This document shows positions 56,521 to 64,000 of a DNA stretch of 64,000 nt, piece after piece. The stretch's first letter is position 1, and every line of letters begins with the position of its first letter. The notes under the pieces are model-generated. The model ran no database searches. It saw only the letters and a program-made list of their open reading frames with translations, and had not been told where the DNA came from. Source of the DNA: Schistocephalus solidus (taxonomy: Eukaryota; Platyhelminthes; Cestoda; Diphyllobothriidea; Diphyllobothriidae); assembly GCA_017591395.1 (NCBI GenBank), contig WEDG01007575.1, forward strand, positions 1 to 64,000, written 5' to 3'. The translations under genes and the position numbers were made by a program.

Positions 56521-58239
56521 TAGAGCACCAAGACACAACGGGATGACTTTGTCCCCTAACGCTATCGGTGAGCGACCCACTACCACGATTAATATTTGCA
56601 GTGTCCTAACTCTCACCCGAACCCTAATTTCCTGGAAGTTAGCAGTTCCTGCTCCTGTTTCCTCCTGGGAATAGGGGAACATATAAGCAATCCCACCGAA
56701 CAATATATTCGTTTACGTCCAATCATATTTCAGGGAGTAGAAAATCGCGTCCTTTACCTGAATGGGGTCAGCATTTCGGAACCTAACGATTCGCAACTAT
56801 GTCACTTCAGATGTAAACGTGGTTACTTAAGTACCATAGCATCTGCACTTTTTGGAACGAACATGTAACGTGATGCATGCCCGTGGCGATAAGTTTTGAT
56901 CACCAAAAGGCATGCTCCTAGAGGTAACGTCAATGAAAATTAAATTTACTTTTTGGTGGTCGTATCCAACCTTGAGCGGTTTGATTTGTCATTCAGTTTT
57001 TCCCCCTGTTTTGATTAGTTGCCGCTCCGTTGTTGTGGTTCCGCCGGTGGTGGTTTGGCTGTGTGCGTTCTAACGCCTACCCGGCTTGGGCAAGGGGGGG
57101 GGGGGTTGACGGCTAATCTGGTTCATTCCCGCAGCAGCCATCTTTGCCATCGTCCCGGGGTGTAATGCCGCAAGGTTTCGCGTATGACGTGTGGTGGGGC
57201 GGAGGTACGGTGGAGGGGGGGAGGAACCGAGGCCGCTATAGGACATAATCTCCCTACTGCGATAAAATCAGATGCACATTTTGCCTATCACGAAGCGCTG
57301 GGAAAGTTTGCCAACTGACTAACTCGGTATATCACGAAGCGCCGGGAAAGTTTGCCAACTGACTAACCCGGTCTTTGAGACTGTATACTGGCTGTTTCTC
57401 ATTGTGATTTTTTGTTGGGGTTGCGAACGCTGCGTCCTCGTCCAGTACCGTTCACCCCCCGTCTCAACTTGCTTTGTATGAGAAGAGAGGGCGAGGTAGG
57501 TGTCTAAGACGTCACGCACAAGTCACCGACGCCTCCCTCTGGTCAGTTACCGTCCTCACAGTGGACAAACTATCGTATTTCCTCACTGCCAACACTGCTC
57601 TAACAGGCTGTCCTGATTTTCACTGGTCTATGCTGGGTGATAGCATAAGCCCATGCAATCCTCTTCCGTCCGCTAGTTTATACTGATGATAGTAGTAAAT
57701 TTCGACTTCCTCTTCGTTCTGTCCTCCTGTCCGCATGTTTGTCCTCCGCGGCTCTTCTTCCCTTTCGCCTTTCACATCGCTGTACCTGCCTCCACACTGT
57801 CTAACGTCCTAGATCCTCCCTTCGCCCGCTCCCACAGCTCGGTCATGTACTGACGAAGCCATCGCTGCTGCGGTCTGCCCCACGCGACTGCTTTTGTCCT
57901 CTGATTTACTCACACATGCGCACAACCAACCTGCTTTTCGCTTTTTACGAGTCCTTTTTTGAGGATATTGATGTTGCACCGTCATGACAGGTACTCGCAC
58001 AAGTCGTCATCCTGTCCCCACGTGCTCCCTCTCGCGCGCGCGTGCGTGTGTGTGTGGACGCCAAACACTGAGTGATTCATCTGTTGCCACCCTGCTTCTA
58101 CTAAATTAACTCTCAACTGCAGGATAAAGTCGCTCGTCGCGAGTTCAGGTCAAGCAGTCCGCATTTCATGATGCTTCGGTTACGAGTTGGTTGCTCCAGC
58201 CCTTAACGCCGGCCTACACACCCCCTCAGACATTGTTGG
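56521..58239. other. No recognised gene; contains a tandem duplication
   Basis: A 44-bp direct duplication at 57286-57373 and a possible diverged family A fragment near 57420-57560 are the only structures noticed. Confidence 0.45.
57286..57373. repeat. 44-bp tandem duplication
   Basis: 57286-57329 and 57330-57373 are near-identical ('tatcacgaagcgctggg' and 'tatcacgaagcgccggg', both followed by 'aaagtttgccaactgactaa') with two differences, t/c in each case. Confidence 0.9.
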
Positions 58240-58610
58240 CACCTTGGATTGAAAGTCAGGCAACAAAGGCTCCTGCTTATTGTGGCCTTTATGACACTCA
58301 CACTCAGTGGGATCCGAGCTGTCTCGCCACACCCCCCCCCTCTTCTCGTGGTCTTTTGTGCATGGACCAGGGGGTGTGTTGGCACGCCTAGGCGTGGGTT
58401 CATGCCGTGCCAGCCACCTTCCCCTTTTCCGGCCCTCATGACTGGCCTCAGGTGGGTGTGGAGGAGAGAATGTTGTAGATGCAGCGCAATTCTATTATCA
58501 CTGCAAGCTAATTCACGCGCAAGTCTCTACCTGTGTGGCGCACCAGCCCGCGGGACATACGGTGGAGCTCACCGGAATGGACGAACCAACTGTCCACAGA
58601 CTGCTTAATT
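58240..58610 (-). repeat. Repeat family A copy
   Basis: 'ggtgtgttggcacgcctaggcg', 'catgccgtgccagccacc', 'gaggagagaatgttgtagatgcagcgcaattctattatcac' and 'acatacggtggagctcaccgg' match the family in reverse orientation; the left part 'gtggcctttatgacactcacactcagtgggatcc' matches the long A form. Confidence 0.75.
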
Positions 58611-60554
58611 TTATAGGATATTTGATTGTTTCGTTCGCAGTCCTCCGCATCCGCGACCAGTGTGCGCTTGCCTATACAGTAAAACTAGAAGCCGGCTTAC
58701 TTCGCTGTTAACTTACCCGCTTTCCCATGTGCGCTACCCTACCCAGCGGTAGTCACCAGGTTAGTTGCCAGACAGGGAATTTGTCTGCCATCAGTAGACT
58801 GTAATGGTGGGGGGGGGGGGGGGGCGTGATCATTCCGGTCTGGAAAATCTGCAGCATTTAGCCTGGCAAAACAATTATAATTACTACTGCAATCAATAAA
58901 AGGTGACGTCTTTGTCTACTGCAGACTATCTCACTACGTTGGTTTCCTCTTCCTTCTTCTGGTTTCCTCACCCAGGCCTCTTCACTCTCGCCATTATCGC
59001 CTGTGCCTTCTCCTCCCCCCTTTCCCCTTCTGCGTCCTTCTTCTTTCCCTGACGATGGTGGCGGTGGTGGTGGTGGTTGCAAATTTAGGTAAAATGGTCG
59101 TGTTTTCTCCGGTCATGGTGATGTTGATTCAGGTGATCATGCTGCGACGGGCATGCCAGTTTCGGGCAACCGCAGTTCTTGCACTATTACGTCTTCCAGT
59201 ATTGTTTGGGGAGGCGGGGGGAAGGGTTTGTCTTCACAGGCTTCACCTGCTTACCCACTCGTCCTTGTCGCCGGCTGACTGGCTAACCTTCATCAGCTAC
59301 ACCATGTACCCACGCACGAAGGTAATAGCCTCTTTTCTAGCATTTATGTCTGCACCTTGCAGCAGGACCGGGGGTTGCGTTTGGGCGAGCGAATGGTGGA
59401 ACCGAAAAACCTTGTTTGGTAGCTGGGATCATGTCTGCTTTAATGAATCATCGTCATTAGGCGCAGTTGCGGTGGCGGTGCATTCGAATCACAGAATGCC
59501 ACAGTTTGCGTATGTAGGCCGATTGTCTTTTTTTGTGGTAGAGGCAGCCACGTTAAAGGTCACTACGCTCTGCCCTTCATCCTTCTCCCGCTCTCGCCTT
59601 CACATGTATGGGGATTTCTGTTCAGTGCTTCAGCAATACGTCCTTCTTGTCCTATCTCCCCCCCGGCTTTCTGTTTTTCTAGCATGACCGATGCAAGACA
59701 ATTCTATAGGAGTTTGTACGCAGTGGATGGTCATATATGCCTCGGTGTAAGGCGACTCCGACCTGCCACACTGGTGTGTCATATAAGGATTTACTATAAA
59801 GTCATATTAGGCACCAACTGTCGCAAACTGCTCTCTTGAAGGTCGCGTTATCACATCTTTTGGCATCTTTGCAAGTCGGGCGTCTTGTGATGTCGTTTAC
59901 CTCGGCGTCAGTGGGATTGTAGGGCCTCACTTCTCATCTGTCAGTCTACTTTCGGGCGACATTAGGGAGTCGAGCCCTGTTCATCGCATGGCGCGTACGT
60001 GTTGGTTCCGCAGACAGACAACCCTGCGAGCCGTAAATTAATTGAGTCATCATTCTCCGGCTCATGGTCCCCGGCAAATGCGCTGAGATTCAACTCCCCA
60101 CCGTTACGAATACTTATTCCGGTGGGGAAACGCACGACTAAAAGAGATAGTCCGAGTAATTATCACACTAATGATCAACATCAGTGGCACGTAATCGCGT
60201 TATTAAGGCCGCCCGTGCGGACGGGCAAGCAGTCGCAGCATGGAAGTTTTGATTAATTTGTAGTCGCATAGGCCTTGCATCCTAAAAAACACCGCACCCA
60301 GCCTGACGAGGGTTAGGGTTCAGAGATGAGGACTCCGAAGCGGTCCGCGTCCCCGTTCTCTCTTCCAACAGCTTTAGCCCGCCAATCGGAGTTGTTGCCT
60401 TTACGCGACCACTGTGCAGAGCACAGGTTTCTGGAGACACGACTAAGAGCCATGTGCCACGCAAGAGGTGGTAGAGTAACCACCACACATGTGAGGACAC
60501 TGATGCCACTTCTGTAAAGCGCAGTCCCTCTCCTCCTACCCCCGCCCGCCCCCT
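58611..60554. other. No recognised gene; long antisense-ambiguous open frame
   Basis: 59055-59687 is open for 210 codons on the + strand. The product is Val/Leu-rich at the start with no clear domain, and the opposite strand is also largely open, giving a His/Asn-rich product with 'CKNCGCPKLACPSQHDHL'. I cannot decide which, if either, is coding. A poly-G run of about 16 lies at 58809-58824. Confidence 0.35.
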
Positions 60555-60705
60555 ACCTGGACACTGTGCTCGGTGACTTGTGCGCAAATTTTTTTAAGTG
60601 ATAGTAGACTTGCATGGCATCTACCGCACTCCCTCTCTTCCCTTACCCGCCTGTGCCCGGTGTCAAGACATAGTCAAGAAGACCGGAGTCGGGGTTGGGC
60701 GAAAA
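60555..60705 (+). repeat. Repeat family A, partial copy
   Basis: 'cggtgacttgtgcgcaaattttttt', 'gatagtagacttgcatggcatctaccgcactccc' and 'cccggtgtcaagacatagtcaagaagaccggag' match the first half of family A; it is truncated next to the LINE fragment that follows. Confidence 0.75.
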
Positions 60706-60714
60706 TGAAGTCTC

Positions 60715-61330
60715 TTCCATGGAGTGTGAGCGGACTCACTTGAGCAGCCCAGAGAGTATGGCAGGTGGATGGGGACGGGGGGTATTTTTGTTTGTTTGAG
60801 TTTTACGACCGAGTATTTTGCGATCTGCGAGCCGCGGCTGGCTGCAGAAGACGTGAGACCCAACATTTGTTTAGGGCACCTTTTCTAGCTCCTTCCTCCG
60901 CGTGGAGGCAAGCAGTGCTTTCCCTAAATAAGGCCGCTTTGACATCCCAGACGGCTGCCGATCTCCAATATGGGTCACGGTTTTATTTTAGTGGGAGAAA
61001 TGACCCGAGTTAGCCTGGGCCATCTATGGGGTTATTGTCGCCCCCCACCCAAGGACTTTTTGAGATGGGGGGAGGTGGGAAGTTCGGGTGTCAGACATAC
61101 TGGGTGTGGAGTCACACACAGCACCGGAAACCCCCACCTGGTTTAGCTCGGCGGTCTTGATGGTTGCCCGGGGTGTGACCGCTGGGAAGAACCCAGCCAG
61201 CCACACGGGAGAGTTTGATACCAGTTAGAGGCGGCCACAAGAGTATTCACCACTTGCGTGAGACAACTGGAGCGACCTAATGCTAACTGTGTGTCACTCC
61301 CCCCAACTCGTCCCCCGCTACACCCCTCCC
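60715..61330 (-). mobile_element. Second zinc-finger LINE: leader and N-terminal coding fragment
   Basis: On the - strand this matches the 5' end of the element at 38.7-43.0 kb. The leader lies at 61330-61055, and the basic leader peptide region at about 60830-60720 ('ggacggggggtatttttgtttg' and 'gagttttacgacc' against 42670-42710). About 200 bp of sequence absent from the first copy (60835-61050) separates the two blocks. The match stops before the endonuclease core, so the copy is 3'-deleted rather than 5'-truncated, unusual for a LINE. Confidence 0.75.
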
Positions 61331-61334
61331 CCAC

Positions 61335-61695
61335 ACACGACAGTTCGACCGTCGTAGTCCGACGATGTCCACCGTATGCTCCACAGAAGGGTGGTGCAGG
61401 GATGGTGACTTGCGCGTCAATTAGTTTTGAATGATATTAGTCTTGCGTTGCAGCTACCGCAATCTCTCCTCCTCCCCCACCTGCGCCCGGTGTCATGAGA
61501 GTGTCAAGAAGACCGGAGGCGGGAGAGGGCACAGGTGGCTGGCGCGGCTTCGTCCCCTAGGCCCTAGCTGTCCTTAGGCGTGCCACCACACCCCCCGTGT
61601 TTGGCATTTGTTATGGGAGCGTAACACGAATAACGCCTGCCGTGCCCTGATGTGGCCGCCGTGTTGGTCCAATGCATCTACAACGTTTAGGGGGC
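61335..61695 (+). repeat. Repeat family A, full short copy
   Basis: It runs from 'cgacagttcgaccgtcg' to 'caacgtttagggggcac' with every block of the family in order. It directly joins the zinc-finger LINE leader at 61330. Length is about 360 bp. Confidence 0.85.
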
Positions 61696-63464
<1,769 letters not shown>

Positions 63465-64000
63465 ATCTTGGGGCATGATTGCAGGATATTTGAGATACAA
63501 TAAGATGCCGACTTTTATACGAACGTCTTTTCAGCCTCCTAACGATACACGATAAAAACTGACCATTAAATAATGTGTATAATTTAATATAGATTTTTGA
63601 TGGCCTTACAAATTATAATACATGTTATACAAGAAACAGGCAAAGATATTATTTGTTGTGCTCATATGATGGCAGATCGAGTTTTCTTTAAATTCTGCAA
63701 ACGAAGAAAGTCAATTTTTGATTTTTAAAAAGTTTTTTCCCGTTGTATTTGCGTTTAGGGTTTTCAATCTACAAACTATATGCCTCCCATGCAAGGAATA
63801 TCATATATGCTTGTTTGTCCTTAAGAAGATAACATATAATTCTCATATAATTTTGCAATCTATGTGAACTAGAGCGCATACTTCATCAGGGGAATTCATT
63901 GACGAAGAGATAGGGTGTGATTTAAAAGGATATTGTGTTCCTGGAAAGATTCACAATTAAAAATATTCTAAAACCCAAAAGGAAGCCATTATTCGTTTAA
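63465..64000 (+). repeat. Repeat family C, copy 5 (runs off the window)
   Basis: 'gggcatgattgcaggatatttgagatac', 'agatgccgacttttatacgaac' and 'actgaccattaaataatgtgtat' match the family start at 50870 and 32805. Later sequence is AT-rich and continues past the window edge. Confidence 0.6.

Noticed and set aside
58123..58165. Acceptor 'ctctcaactgcag' followed by a short open stretch, considered as the next I-BAR exon
   Set aside because: The encoded residues (DKVARREFR...) do not resemble the end of the I-BAR helix bundle and the stretch is too short to judge.
59055..59687. 210-codon + strand open frame
   Set aside because: It is biased in composition with the opposite strand also largely open; no motif supports a protein. 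Kept only as a remark.

Overview
This is eukaryotic genomic DNA. It has spliced exons, long introns, microsatellites and very dense non-LTR retrotransposon and SINE-like repeats. There are no bacterial-type operons, ribosome binding sites or CRISPR arrays. The repeat content points to a parasitic flatworm, probably a pseudophyllidean-type tapeworm. The main clue is a LINE whose reverse transcriptase is followed by C2H2 fingers of the 'SRIGLVGHL / HRMGLFGHM' kind, which I associate with cestode and trematode genomes. That assignment is inference; no species can be named from the sequence alone.

The one host gene I can support is on the + strand. Four exons (29130-29191, 30133-30291, 32273-32441, 45617-45847) splice in consistent phase (2, 2, 0, 0) into about 207 residues of an I-BAR (IMD) domain. 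The closest family I recognise is MTSS1/MIM (missing in metastasis), a membrane-bending and actin-regulating scaffold. The extreme N-terminus and everything after the I-BAR domain are not visible in the window.

Layout. 1-6275: an inverted pair of a ~0.45 kb repeat flanks AT-rich DNA with a decayed reverse transcriptase. 6276-26680: a nest of non-LTR elements of two main families, both of CR1/Jockey-superfamily character. Family 1 has copies at 6.3-9.5, 14.3-15.35 and 18.6-26.7 kb. Family 2 has copies at 9.6-14.2 and 20.9-25.3 kb. The second family 2 copy sits inside the third family 1 copy. The first family 2 copy itself carries a ~0.36 kb insertion of a third element's 3' end. All copies are broken by stops and frameshifts. 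26.7-29.1 kb: no recognised gene. 29.1-45.8 kb: the I-BAR gene. Its last visible intron (13.2 kb) holds an antisense zinc-finger LINE (38.7-43.0 kb) and many short repeats. 45.8-64 kb: intron or flanking DNA with further copies of the short repeats, a second partial zinc-finger LINE 5' end at 60.7-61.3 kb and a 236 bp (CT)n tract.

Short repeat families defined here by internal comparison: A (~370-600 bp, at least 11 copies; some copies carry sequence shared with the 5' leader of the zinc-finger LINE), B (tRNA-like SINE, often as head-to-head inverted dimers), C (AT-rich, ~0.7-0.9 kb, five copies, coding nothing visible) and D (tRNA-derived SINE pair inserted in a C copy). Apart from the I-BAR exons and simple repeats, boundaries are approximate because they come from reading copies against each other by eye.
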